Assembly: GCA_038243605.1 (NCBI GenBank)
Contig: JBBSQX010000015.1
Span: forward strand, 1 to 64,000
DNA: 64,000 bases
Origin: Terrimesophilobacter sp038243605
Lineage (GTDB): Bacteria > Actinomycetota > Actinomycetes > Actinomycetales > Microbacteriaceae
Reading direction: 5' to 3'
Made by a program: the position numbers and the translations under genes. Below the pieces are notes generated by a model. That model did no database searches and was not told the origin of the DNA. It saw only the letters and a list, made by a program, of their open reading frames with translations. This document shows, piece after piece, positions 34,469 through 43,044 of the stretch. How positions within the stretch are numbered: the first letter of the stretch is position 1; every line of letters begins with the position of its first letter.

Positions 34469-34482
34469 CCCCCCCCCCCCCC
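34469..34482. repeat. Homopolymer run of 14 C
   Basis: Two bases after the regulator stop there are 14 consecutive C. It lies between the regulator and hydrolase genes, outside both frames. Such a run could vary in length by slippage or be a sequencing length error. Confidence 0.9.
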
Positions 34483-34522
34483 TACTGGTAACCGCCACTC
34501 GAAAGCGAAAGTAGATCAGAAA

Positions 34523-35371
34523 ATGAAATTGGCACGACTCGGTTCGATCGGCTCAGAAATTCCTGTAGTCATCATGGGGGACGGAGCGTACGATCTTCGC
34601 CCGATCACTGCCGATATCAACGGCGGCTTTCTCGAGACAGGTGGGATCGGCAAAGTCGAGAGCGCCGTGATCGACGGTAGCCTCACGCGCCTCGAGGGCG
34701 CAGAGAGCATGCGCATCGGCTCACCTATTGCGCGACCGAGCGCAGTGCTCTGCATCGGAATGAACTATGCGGCGCACGCGGCAGAGTCCGGGTCTTCGCC
34801 ACCCGAAGTTCCCATCCTCTTCCTAAAGACCCCAAATACCGTTTCTGGGCCAAACGACGACGTCGCGATTCCGCGAACAAGTGTAAAAACGGATTGGGAA
34901 GTCGAGCTGGGAGTTGTCATTGGCACTCGCGCTCTCTACCTCGATTCGCCCGCAGAAAGCCGCGCACACATTGCCGGTTTCGTCACAGTGAACGATCTTT
35001 CTGAGCGAGACTTTCAACTGGCAGTGTCAGGCGGGCAATGGAGCAAAGGCAAGTCTTCACCGGGCTTCTCGCCAACGGGCCCGTGGCTCGTGACCCCCGA
35101 CGAGGTGGACTACAACAAGCTCAGGCTTCGTAGCTTCGTCAATGGTGGAACACGCCAGGATTCCTCCACCGCCGACATGATCTTCAGCGTCGACTACATA
35201 GTTTGGCACCTAAGCCAGTATCTAGCGTTAGAGCCGGGTGACTTGATTCTTACCGGAACGCCCCAGGGCGTCGCGTTGTCAGGGAAGTACCCCTATCTCG
35301 CCGTCGGGGATGTCGCCGACATCGAAATCGAAGGCCTCGGAAGGCAATCACAGACTTTCGTCAACGCCTGA
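34523..35371 (+). CDS. Fumarylacetoacetase-family hydrolase (2,4-diketo-3-deoxy-sugar-acid hydrolase-like)
   Basis: A 282-residue FAH-fold enzyme. The core CIGMNYAAHAAESG, KTPNTVSGPNDDVAIP, TDWEVELGVVIG (metal-binding Glu pair), VNDLSERDFQLAVSGGQW and LTGTPQGVALSG matches the bacterial group that includes 2,4-diketo-3-deoxy-L-fuconate/rhamnonate hydrolases, which release pyruvate plus lactate. The family also holds other C-C hydrolases and decarboxylases, so the substrate is inferred from its neighbours. It follows the regulator by 55 bases, including the C run, and is probably in the same transcript. Confidence 0.85.
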   Translation: MKLARLGSIGSEIPVVIMGDGAYDLRPITADINGGFLETGGIGKVESAVIDGSLTRLEGAESMRIGSPIARPSAVLCIGMNYAAHAAESGSSPPEVPILFLKTPNTVSGPNDDVAIPRTSVKTDWEVELGVVIGTRALYLDSPAESRAHIAGFVTVNDLSERDFQLAVSGGQWSKGKSSPGFSPTGPWLVTPDEVDYNKLRLRSFVNGGTRQDSSTADMIFSVDYIVWHLSQYLALEPGDLILTGTPQGVALSGKYPYLAVGDVADIEIEGLGRQSQTFVNA

Positions 35372-35411
35372 GTCATTCGCGACTGCATCCCGCGTCGCTA
35401 ACGCGAGACCC

Positions 35412-37217
35412 CTACACGAGTGAATCGCGCCAGGCAGCATGCATTCTCGAGAACTTGCCGGTGCCGGCGATCAGGTCTGCTGGGGTGCCATCTTCGATGA
35501 TGCGTCCGTGCTCCATGACGAGCACGCGATCGGCAATCGCGACCGTCGACAGTCGGTGCGCGATGATAATCGCTGTGCGGTCGGCGAGCAGCGTTTGCAG
35601 CCCTTCTTGCACGAGCCGCTCGCTCGGGATATCGAGGGACGCCGTCGCCTCGTCGAGGATCAAGACCACTGGATCGGCGATGAAGGCGCGCGCAAATGAG
35701 ATGAGCTGACGCTGACCGGCAGAAACCCGCCCACCGCGCTTGTTTACATCCGTGTCATAGCCGTTCGGCAACGCTTCGATGAACGTGTGGGCACCGACAG
35801 CCTTCGCGGCGGCAACGATCTCATCGCGGGTTGCCTCCGGCTTTCCGAGGGCAATATTGTCGGCCACGTTCCCCGAGAACAGGTACGCCTCTTGCGTAAC
35901 CATCACGATGGCGCGGCGCAGATCCTTGGGATGAAGCTGGCGCAGATCCACGTCATCCAGCGTCAGTGTGCCAGCGGTGGGGTCGTAGAAGCGTGAGATT
36001 AGTTTCGCCAGGGTGGACTTTCCGGCGCCCGTCGAACCGACAAGAGCAATCGTCTGGCCCGCAGGAATATCGAGACTGAAGCTCGGAAGGATGACGCGTC
36101 CCTCTTTGTACGAGAACTCCACGTTATCGAAACGCACGGCCCCGTTGGCCTCCCACAGGTCGATCGGCCCCGTGGGGTCCGGAACGCTCGGAGTCTCTTC
36201 GAGAACTCCGGAGATCTTCTCGAGTGCGGCGGCCGCCGACTGGTACGAGTTGTAGAACATGGCTATCTCTTGTGCTGGGGCAAAGAACGAGCGCGTGTAC
36301 AGCAGGGTCGCGAGCAGCACGCCGATCGCAAGACTGCCTCCTGCGACCCGAAGACCACCGACAAGCAGCACGACGGCGAGCGTGACGTTTCCGATGAGCA
36401 CGAGCCCCGGGTCGAAGATGCCAAACAAGTTGATGGCGCGCTCGTTGGCGTAGCGGTAGTTCTCCACCAGCCCCCCAAACTCGTCAGCGTTGCGCTTCTC
36501 TTTGCGAAACGCCTTCACCGCGCGAATGCCGGTCATGGTCTCGACGAAGTGCACGATCACGCGCGCAGATGTGGTGCGGGTCTCCCTAAACACCTTCTGC
36601 GAGGCGAGTTGGAACCAGCGCGTCAATGCCCACAGCGGAACCATGGCGCCGAAAAGTACAAGACCGCTCACCGGGTCAATAGTGACCAACGCGATGGCAA
36701 TAAACACCATGTAGAGGCCGCCCTGTACGAGCTCGCTGATGCCGGAATCCAGAAGCTCACGGATGGCGTCAAGGTCGCTCGTCTGTCGCGCGATGATGCG
36801 ACCAGAGGTGTAACTTTCGTGAAACTCGAGGCTCAGCCGCTGCGTGTGCAAGAAGACCCGCTTGCGAAGCTCGATGAGAATCGCCTGGCTGATGCGCGCC
36901 ATGAGCACCGTGTACCACGCGATGAGAACAGCCCCGATGACGCCGGTGAACAGGAACGCCCCCACCGCAAGCCCGAGCGGCATCCAGTCTTGATTGCGCA
37001 GAGCCGGCAGGCCGTTGTCGATGCCGAACGCGATGAACGCCGGGCCGGCAACCTGCGCAGCAGTGCTCACGAGAATCACCAGCGATGTGACCGTGATGCG
37101 CCCCCACAGCGGTCGAACGAGCGAGTTGAGAAGCGTGAGCGATCGCGCCCGAATCTGACGGCTCTCCGCCTTGGTGTAATCCTGGCGCTCTTCGCCCTCT
37201 ACGCCGGTGACGCTCAT
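35412..37217 (-). CDS. ABC exporter half-transporter, canonical NBD
   Basis: A 601-residue half-transporter with six helices then an ATPase domain. Walker A is GSTGAGKSTLAK, the signature VSAGQRQLISFARAF is degenerate, and Walker B LILDEATASLDI retains the catalytic Glu, with His in IIIAHRLSTV. It overlaps the upstream partner gene by four bases (ATGA), and the pair should form a heterodimeric multidrug-type exporter like TM287/288. The cargo is unknown. Confidence 0.9.
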   Translation of the reverse strand: MSVTGVEGEERQDYTKAESRQIRARSLTLLNSLVRPLWGRITVTSLVILVSTAAQVAGPAFIAFGIDNGLPALRNQDWMPLGLAVGAFLFTGVIGAVLIAWYTVLMARISQAILIELRKRVFLHTQRLSLEFHESYTSGRIIARQTSDLDAIRELLDSGISELVQGGLYMVFIAIALVTIDPVSGLVLFGAMVPLWALTRWFQLASQKVFRETRTTSARVIVHFVETMTGIRAVKAFRKEKRNADEFGGLVENYRYANERAINLFGIFDPGLVLIGNVTLAVVLLVGGLRVAGGSLAIGVLLATLLYTRSFFAPAQEIAMFYNSYQSAAAALEKISGVLEETPSVPDPTGPIDLWEANGAVRFDNVEFSYKEGRVILPSFSLDIPAGQTIALVGSTGAGKSTLAKLISRFYDPTAGTLTLDDVDLRQLHPKDLRRAIVMVTQEAYLFSGNVADNIALGKPEATRDEIVAAAKAVGAHTFIEALPNGYDTDVNKRGGRVSAGQRQLISFARAFIADPVVLILDEATASLDIPSERLVQEGLQTLLADRTAIIIAHRLSTVAIADRVLVMEHGRIIEDGTPADLIAGTGKFSRMHAAWRDSLV

Positions 37218-39088
37218 GATCCGACCTCCGGATTGATGCGGCTAATACTGCTCGACACGATGGGAATAGGCATTGTGACGGGCGCAAGTGTGGATGCCGT
37301 GGCGGCACGGGCTGCGACGTCGTCTTCGTCATCCAGACTCGAAATCACGAAGCGGTAGTGCTCGCTCGTCGCAAGCAATTCGGAGTGGGTGCCGACCATC
37401 GTCACCCTGCCCTCTTCGAGGAGCGCAACCCGATCGGCGAGCATCACCGTCGAGGGGCGGTGCGCAACAATGAGCGCGGTGGTAGAGGCAAGCACGCGAC
37501 GAAGTGCAGCCTCGACGAGTGCCTCTGTGTCCACATCGAGCGCGGAGAGCGGGTCATCTAGCACGAGAACGGCGGGTTTCGCCGCGACTGCTCGTGCGAG
37601 GGCGAGGCGCTGGCGCTGACCGCCTGAGAGGCTCATTCCTTCTTCGCCGACCATGGTGTCTAAACCCTCTGGCAGGTCAAAAACGAAATTGGCTTGGGCA
37701 ATCGCGAGAGCTTCTGTGAGTTCACTCTCGGTGGAGTTCGGCCGCCCCAGCAGCACGTTGTCGCGCACAGAGGCAGAGAACAGCGTGGCGTCCTCAAACG
37801 CCATGGCAACGTGTGATCGCAGCTCCTCCAGAGTGAGATCACGGATGTCGACCCCGTCGAGCGTGATCGACCCACCCGTGACGTCGTACAGCCTCGTCGC
37901 CAGGTTGGTGATGGTGGATTTGCCACTGCCGGTGAGACCAACGAGCGCCATCGTTTCGCCTGGTTCAAGCTCAAGGTCAATGCCGTTGACGAGGTCGGTG
38001 AAGCGTTCCGGGGAATCCGCGTAGCGAAAATGAACGTCGTGGAAGACGAGCTTGCCTTCTGGGGCCGCGATAGTACGCGGGCTCTCCGGATCAACGATGG
38101 CGTTTTTCACATCCATAACTTCGAAGAAACGGTCGGCAGCGGTGCGGGTGTCGAACGTCATCGACAGCAGGAATCCGATCGATTCCACCGGAAAGCGCAA
38201 GACGATCGCGGTGGCAAAGAACGCCACGAGCGCACCGACGGTGACCTGCGAAAGGCTGGCAAGCCAGACGCCTGCGGCCAGGCACAACGCAAAAGTGACA
38301 TCAGGTACGAGCAATAGCCACAGCCAGATGCCGGCAATCGCGCGCGCCTTCTCAATTTCTGTTCCGCGCAGCAGTTCTGCCTGCGTTTCAAAGTTGCGCA
38401 GGGCATACTTGCCACGGCCGAAGGCCTTCAGAACCCGGATGCCGTGAACAGACTCCTCCACTGTGGTCGCCAAGTCGCCCGTCTGGTCTTGGCTGCGACG
38501 GGCCACTGCGGAGTACTTGTTCTCAAACAGGTACCCGTAAATCCACAGCGGGATGGAGCACACCGCGAACAGCGTGCCCAGAATCCAGTTGATACTCACG
38601 AGCACGATGATGCCGACAACAATCGTGATGGTGTTCACCACAAGCAACACGAGGCCGAAAGAGAACCAACGGCGAATCAGGTTGAGGTCGCTGATGGCAC
38701 GCGACAACAGCTGCCCGCTCGGCCAACGATCGTGAAAGCTCACAGGCAACTCTTGCAACTGGTTGTATAGCCCGTTGCGCATGCGCGCCTCAATGTGGGT
38801 TCCTGGCTGCAGAACGAACCAGCGACGGAACCAAATCATGACCGCTTCGATGATGCCGAGCACGAGCACGATGATCACGGGTGCCCAGATCTCGTTCGTG
38901 TCTCCGTCTTGCAGCGGCCCGTCAACGAGGGAGCGCAGCACTTGCGGGATGGCGAGCGCAACGAGCGCGGCAATCATTGCCGCACCCATCCCGAGGTATA
39001 TACGGCCCATAGCGGGCTTTGCAAAAGGGTAGACGCGCAGGATCGACGCGAACGTACTACGTCGCTTTACGGTCCTTTTAGAAGACAA
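37214..39088 (-). CDS. ABC exporter half-transporter, degenerate NBD
   Basis: A 624-residue partner half-transporter. Walker A is GLTGSGKSTITN, signature LSGGQRQRLALARA is canonical, but Walker B reads VLVLDDPLSALDV, with Asp in place of the catalytic Glu. In known heterodimeric exporters this half forms the non-hydrolysing site. Starts at TTG with AAGGACC about eight bases upstream. It is the first gene of the pair. Confidence 0.9.
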   Translation of the reverse strand: MSSKRTVKRRSTFASILRVYPFAKPAMGRIYLGMGAAMIAALVALAIPQVLRSLVDGPLQDGDTNEIWAPVIIVLVLGIIEAVMIWFRRWFVLQPGTHIEARMRNGLYNQLQELPVSFHDRWPSGQLLSRAISDLNLIRRWFSFGLVLLVVNTITIVVGIIVLVSINWILGTLFAVCSIPLWIYGYLFENKYSAVARRSQDQTGDLATTVEESVHGIRVLKAFGRGKYALRNFETQAELLRGTEIEKARAIAGIWLWLLLVPDVTFALCLAAGVWLASLSQVTVGALVAFFATAIVLRFPVESIGFLLSMTFDTRTAADRFFEVMDVKNAIVDPESPRTIAAPEGKLVFHDVHFRYADSPERFTDLVNGIDLELEPGETMALVGLTGSGKSTITNLATRLYDVTGGSITLDGVDIRDLTLEELRSHVAMAFEDATLFSASVRDNVLLGRPNSTESELTEALAIAQANFVFDLPEGLDTMVGEEGMSLSGGQRQRLALARAVAAKPAVLVLDDPLSALDVDTEALVEAALRRVLASTTALIVAHRPSTVMLADRVALLEEGRVTMVGTHSELLATSEHYRFVISSLDDEDDVAARAATASTLAPVTMPIPIVSSSISRINPEVGS

Positions 39089-39370
39089 CAGAGGTCCTTG
39101 GTCGTGAGAGGTCGGCGAAGCCGAAGGTCAATGGGTGGAGGTTGCCAATCCTCAGCGATGCCAGCGGAGGGACGCGGGTTGCCGTCCCTCACCGCCAGCG
39201 CAGCCTTTTAGAATATGTTATTCACGGCGACGATGGCAACGTTTTTTTGGTGATTCTTTTATGCTGCTCTGGCAGCCGCTGGCAATCCTCATCTTTGATG
39301 GTTAGGATTGCCTTACCTACTTTGATCGGACTTTTGTGTGCCCAGCCCTTGAACTCACCGCAGTGGTGAG
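39089..39370. other. Divergent intergenic region with two hairpins
   Basis: This 282-base gap separates the exporter and the DedA gene. GAGGGACG (39167-39174) pairs with CGTCCCTC (39183-39190), and GGCAATCCT (39281-39289) pairs with AGGATTGCC (39304-39312). The words CAATCCT and CCAGCGG/CCGCTGG recur in both parts. No convincing small gene is present. Leader structures or operators are possible. Confidence 0.5.
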
Positions 39371-40030
39371 GTGACCGTGCTCGTCACCTCAACCTCGAAT
39401 CTCGGCGACGAGATGGGCGACCTGCTCGCAACGGCAGGGCCGATCATTTTTTACATCATCGTGTGGGGCCTCGTCTTCGCTGGCACCGCAATATTTCTCG
39501 GGCTGTTCATCCCCTTCATCACGGGGGATTCCCTGCTGTTTGCTGCCGGGCTCATCACCGCCTCCGCGGCAAGCCTCAACATCGTCATCCTCGCTGTGGG
39601 CGTCGGGATCGCCGCCTTCTTAGGCGACCAGGTTGGTTTTCTTCTTGGTCGCCACTACGGTCGCGGATACCTTGATCGCCACGGTGGGCGGCGAACGCAA
39701 AAAGCTATTCACGCGGCCGAAACTTTTTACCAGCGCTACGGATGGTGGTCCATCGTGGTGGCCCGTTTCGTACCGTGGGGCCGCGTGTTCATCCCGGTGA
39801 TCGCCGGAGTCGGCCGCATGAACTACTACCGTTTTCTCAGTAGCAACATTGTGGGCGCACTAGCGTGGGGTGTCGGGCTGTCGCTGGTCGGCTACTACGC
39901 CGCCACCATCCCTGGTGTCAAAAGCGTGGCCTATGTAATTGCCGGTCTCGTGATTCTCGCGTCGATCATCGCCGGCATCCGCACCTGGCGGGCGAGCCGC
40001 CGCGAAGCTCCCGCAACCCCGAGCGCATAA
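39371..40030 (+). CDS. DedA-family membrane protein
   Basis: A 219-residue polytopic membrane protein of the DedA/VTT group, thought to move lipids or support membrane homeostasis. The family stretches are FIPFITGDSLLFAAGLI, LGDQVGFLLGRHYG, and FVPWGRVFIPVIAGVGRM with its conserved Arg/Pro/Gly pattern. The GTG start is weakly supported; another GTG two codons on has a better spaced AGGTG. Confidence 0.87.
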   Translation: MTVLVTSTSNLGDEMGDLLATAGPIIFYIIVWGLVFAGTAIFLGLFIPFITGDSLLFAAGLITASAASLNIVILAVGVGIAAFLGDQVGFLLGRHYGRGYLDRHGGRRTQKAIHAAETFYQRYGWWSIVVARFVPWGRVFIPVIAGVGRMNYYRFLSSNIVGALAWGVGLSLVGYYAATIPGVKSVAYVIAGLVILASIIAGIRTWRASRREAPATPSA

Positions 40031-40033
40031 GCC

Positions 40034-40154
40034 CGGTCACATGAGCTAGGTTTCGTGAGCACGGTCACGTGAGCTGGGTTTCGTGAGCACGGTCGCTTGA
40101 GCACGGTCGCTTGAGCACGGTCGCTTGAGCACGGTCGCTTGAGCACGGTCGCCT
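40034..40154. repeat. Composite tandem repeat: two 28-base units then five 14-base units
   Basis: Two 28-base units (40034-40061 and 40062-40089) differ at two positions. The end of the second merges into five 14-base units GAGCACGGTCGCTT (40085-40098, 40099-40112, 40113-40126, 40127-40140 exact; 40141-40154 with one change). It fills the gap between the convergent DedA and DDAH-like genes. The 14-base step keeps no reading frame, so it is not coding. Confidence 0.92.
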
Positions 40155-40168
40155 AAACCGGATCTCGT

Positions 40169-41425
40169 CTAGCGGATGCGCACCGAGAGGCAGGTAACGC
40201 AGCCTTCGAGCTTCTCGAACTCGGTGATGTCCACGGTGACAACGCGATAGCCAAGCTCGGTGATGAGTTCTGCCGTCTTGGGCGCTGACGCCGACATGAG
40301 TACGGTGTCATCGCTGAGCACGACGACGGCAACACCTTCAGGTTCAGGAACGGCGAGGAACCGATCGAACATGTCCGTGCTGTCGACCAGCGGAAGGTAC
40401 CCGAGAATCGTGCCATCTGGCAGCGCTGTGACGCCGCTCTTGAGGTGCAGAACCTTGGTGACAGGAACCGCAACGACCGTGTAGCCAAGCTGCGTGACGA
40501 TGGAGCGCAGCTGGCGGATGCCCTCGCCGTTCGTTCTGCCGCCACGCCCCACGTACACCGTGGTTCCGACTTTCAGAACATCTCCACCATCGAGTGTGCC
40601 GGGCAGCTCGACCCGCGCCACGCGCAACCCGAGCTCGCGCACGGTGTCTTCCACAGCCTCAATTTCGATGCGGCGAGTGTCATGACCGGGGCTCGTGATC
40701 ACGGCGGTGTCGCCGAAAATGACAACGGTATCTTCCACGAAGACAGAGTCGGGCGCTTCAGCGGCAACGGGAACCTCAATCGTGTCCCAGCCGTTGTCGA
40801 TCAGTGCGGCAACGTAGGCGTCCCACTGCTCATCGGCCTTTTCGGAGTCCACCATCGAGCGCGCGATATGCGTCACCTGCCCTTCCGCGAGGTTCGCGGC
40901 GGGCAACCTGACAAGGGCAACGCGCCTGTCGCGAATCTGCGGGGCATCCAGCGTGGACTGAGTAATGTACGCCCACAGCCGACGACCGACGGTGATCGCA
41001 GCGAGTACGGCAACAATCACGAAGATCAATTTCGGGCCAATAAGCTGTTCAAAAAGGCTGGCAATCACCGTTCCATCGAGTGCAATGCCCTGACTGAGCA
41101 GAGTGGCAAGGCCACCGAACAGTGCCGCCATGATCGCCATAAGAATGACAAGGGGCGCCGCAACATACCAGCGGCGGAATCCATCGAAGCCGGCAACAAG
41201 CGCCAGCAGCAGAAACAAAATCAGCGTTGACGGAAGAAAGTAGTCGCTCAGGAAGGCAACGATGCTCGGGTCGGATCGCTGCCCGCTAAATATCGACGAC
41301 GCGCCCGCGACGTGGGCGATAAACGCCACACTCGCGAAGTGGGCGATGAGCGCCACGGCGAGCGCGGCCGTGATGGCACCCGCGATTCGGCGGATCAACG
41401 CCAGCGGTCCGGTCAAAGTTGTCAT
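40169..41425 (-). CDS. Membrane-anchored DDAH-like amidinohydrolase (fusion)
   Basis: A 418-residue fusion. Residues 1-165 have about four to five hydrophobic segments (ALAVALIAHFASVAFIAHVA, ILFLLLALVAGF, LIFVIVAVLAAITV); residues 175-418 are a dimethylarginine dimethylaminohydrolase domain with DSVFVEDTVVIFG, LDGGDVLKVGTTVYVG, His in LHLKSGVTALPDG and the C-terminal Cys in EGCVTCLSVRIR. DDAH releases citrulline from methylated arginine; relatives act on other guanidines. The enzyme domain probably faces the cytoplasm. TAGTCT 6 bases before the ATG suggests a leaderless start. Confidence 0.85.
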   Translation of the reverse strand: MTTLTGPLALIRRIAGAITAALAVALIAHFASVAFIAHVAGASSIFSGQRSDPSIVAFLSDYFLPSTLILFLLLALVAGFDGFRRWYVAAPLVILMAIMAALFGGLATLLSQGIALDGTVIASLFEQLIGPKLIFVIVAVLAAITVGRRLWAYITQSTLDAPQIRDRRVALVRLPAANLAEGQVTHIARSMVDSEKADEQWDAYVAALIDNGWDTIEVPVAAEAPDSVFVEDTVVIFGDTAVITSPGHDTRRIEIEAVEDTVRELGLRVARVELPGTLDGGDVLKVGTTVYVGRGGRTNGEGIRQLRSIVTQLGYTVVAVPVTKVLHLKSGVTALPDGTILGYLPLVDSTDMFDRFLAVPEPEGVAVVVLSDDTVLMSASAPKTAELITELGYRVVTVDITEFEKLEGCVTCLSVRIR

Positions 41426-41431
41426 GCAGCG

Positions 41432-41437
41432 AGACTA
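41432..41437 (-). promoter_or_regulatory. -10 box TAGTCT of the DDAH-like gene (leaderless)
   Basis: On the minus strand TAGTCT ends 6 bases before the ATG; no ribosome site is seen. Confidence 0.5.
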
Positions 41438-41481
41438 TTGGATATTCGAGCCACTGACACACCCAGACCGTTCTATCGCCG

Positions 41482-43044
41482 TCAGTGAAAGAAGTGTCGC
41501 TCGCCTGTAAAGTACATCGTCACGCCTGCAGTCAGCGCCGCCGCGATGACTTCGTTGTCGCGCACAGAGCCACCCGGCTGAACGATGGCCCGTACGCCGG
41601 CATCCAGCAGAATCTGTAGACCATCGGCGAACGGGAAGAACGCGTCGGATGCTGCAACGCTGCCTCGTGCGCGATCACCGGCGCGCTCCACCGCAAGCTT
41701 GCACGAGTCCACGCGGTTGACCTGGCCCATGCCGACACCAACGGATGCTCCGCCGTGCGCAAGCAAAATCGCGTTCGACTTCACAGCCCGAACGGCCCGC
41801 CACGCGAACTCAAGGTCTGCGCGCACACCCGCATCGACGGGATCACCGGAGGCGAGAGTCCACTCATCGAATGGGGCAAAATACGTGTCAGGCATCTGCT
41901 CGAGGATTCCACCAGAAATCTGCCGCCATTCCGTGGCCTCCCGAACGTAGTTCGCGGGGAGCTCCAGTAGCCGCAAGTTCTTCTTCGCCATGAGCACGGT
42001 GAGCGCCTCGTCGGTGAAAGCGGGTGCGATGATCACCTCGGTGAAGATGTCTTTCATCGACTCCGCGGCGGCCGCATCGATCGGTTTGTTCGCCGCGATC
42101 ACACCGCCGAACGCTGACACCGGATCGCACTCGTGGGCGAGGCGGTGCGCGGTGGCGATATTCGACGCGACAGCTATCCCGCACGGGTTCGCGTGCTTGA
42201 TGATGGCAACGGCCGGCTCGGAGAAGTCGAAGGCGGCCCGCAGCGCCGCATCCGCATCGACATAGTTGTTGTACGACATGTCTTTGCCATGCACCTGGGT
42301 GGCCTGAGCAATACCGCGGCCGTCTAGGGAGTGAAAGAGGGTCGCCGATTGGTGCGAGTTCTCGCCGTATCGCAGCGGTGCGGGGTCAATGAACTGCAGC
42401 GACAAACTTGCGTCGAGAGCGGCGTCGCCGTTAATAGCGACGTGCGATGCGAAATACGATGCCACGGCCGCGTCATACGCGGCGGTGTGCGCGAACGCCT
42501 CTGCGGCCAAACTTTGGCGCTGCGCGAGAGTGGTGCCTCCGGCCTGCACGGCGGCAATCACGTCGGCGTAGCGGGAAGGCGACACAACGATTGCCACATT
42601 CGCGTGGTTCTTGGCCGCCGACCTCACCATGGCGGGGCCACCAATGTCGACCTGCTCAATGACCTCATCCACCGCCGCGCCGCTGGCCACAGTTTCAACG
42701 AACGGGTACAAGTTGACGACAACGAGTTCGAACGCTGCAAATCCGAGTTCATACAGTTCGGCCGTGTGCTCTTCGCGGCGAAGGTCAGCCAGGATGCCGG
42801 CGTGCACGGCAGGGTGCAGGGTCTTGACGCGCCCGTCCAACGATTCGGGAAAGCCAGTGACCTCGCGCACCTCGGTCACCGGATGGCCTGCCTCCGCAAT
42901 CTGGCGCGCCGTCGACCCGGTAGAAACAATCTCGACCCCCGCGTCGACGAGCGCGGCAGCAAGCTCCAGGAGCCCGCCCTTATCGCTCACCGAAACCAGG
43001 GCGCGTTGAACTGGCACAATGTCGCGAATCTGGGATGCGGTCAT
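41482..43044 (-). CDS. purH: Bifunctional AICAR transformylase/IMP cyclohydrolase
   Basis: PurH performs the last two steps of IMP synthesis. The N-terminal cyclohydrolase has RALVSVSDKGGLLELA and LDGRVKTLHPAVHAGIL; the C-terminal transformylase has LRYGENSHQSATL, AIIKHANPCGIA and FFPFADGLQILLDAG. Length 520 is typical. Its ATG overlaps the purN stop (ATGA), so both steps of formyl-folate use are co-translated. Confidence 0.97.
   Translation of the reverse strand: MTASQIRDIVPVQRALVSVSDKGGLLELAAALVDAGVEIVSTGSTARQIAEAGHPVTEVREVTGFPESLDGRVKTLHPAVHAGILADLRREEHTAELYELGFAAFELVVVNLYPFVETVASGAAVDEVIEQVDIGGPAMVRSAAKNHANVAIVVSPSRYADVIAAVQAGGTTLAQRQSLAAEAFAHTAAYDAAVASYFASHVAINGDAALDASLSLQFIDPAPLRYGENSHQSATLFHSLDGRGIAQATQVHGKDMSYNNYVDADAALRAAFDFSEPAVAIIKHANPCGIAVASNIATAHRLAHECDPVSAFGGVIAANKPIDAAAAESMKDIFTEVIIAPAFTDEALTVLMAKKNLRLLELPANYVREATEWRQISGGILEQMPDTYFAPFDEWTLASGDPVDAGVRADLEFAWRAVRAVKSNAILLAHGGASVGVGMGQVNRVDSCKLAVERAGDRARGSVAASDAFFPFADGLQILLDAGVRAIVQPGGSVRDNEVIAAALTAGVTMYFTGERHFFH

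Noticed and set aside
19368..35371. Genomic island bounded by attachment sites or insertion sequences
   Set aside because: The catabolic cluster looks accessory, but I found no integrase, transposase, flanking direct repeats or tRNA at its ends.
36270..37358. Plus-strand open frame of 362 codons opposite the ABC exporter
   Set aside because: Antisense to conserved Walker and membrane regions; highly charged low-complexity translation typical of shadows.
40034..40154. CRISPR array
   Set aside because: The repeats are directly adjacent, without spacers, and no cas genes are near.
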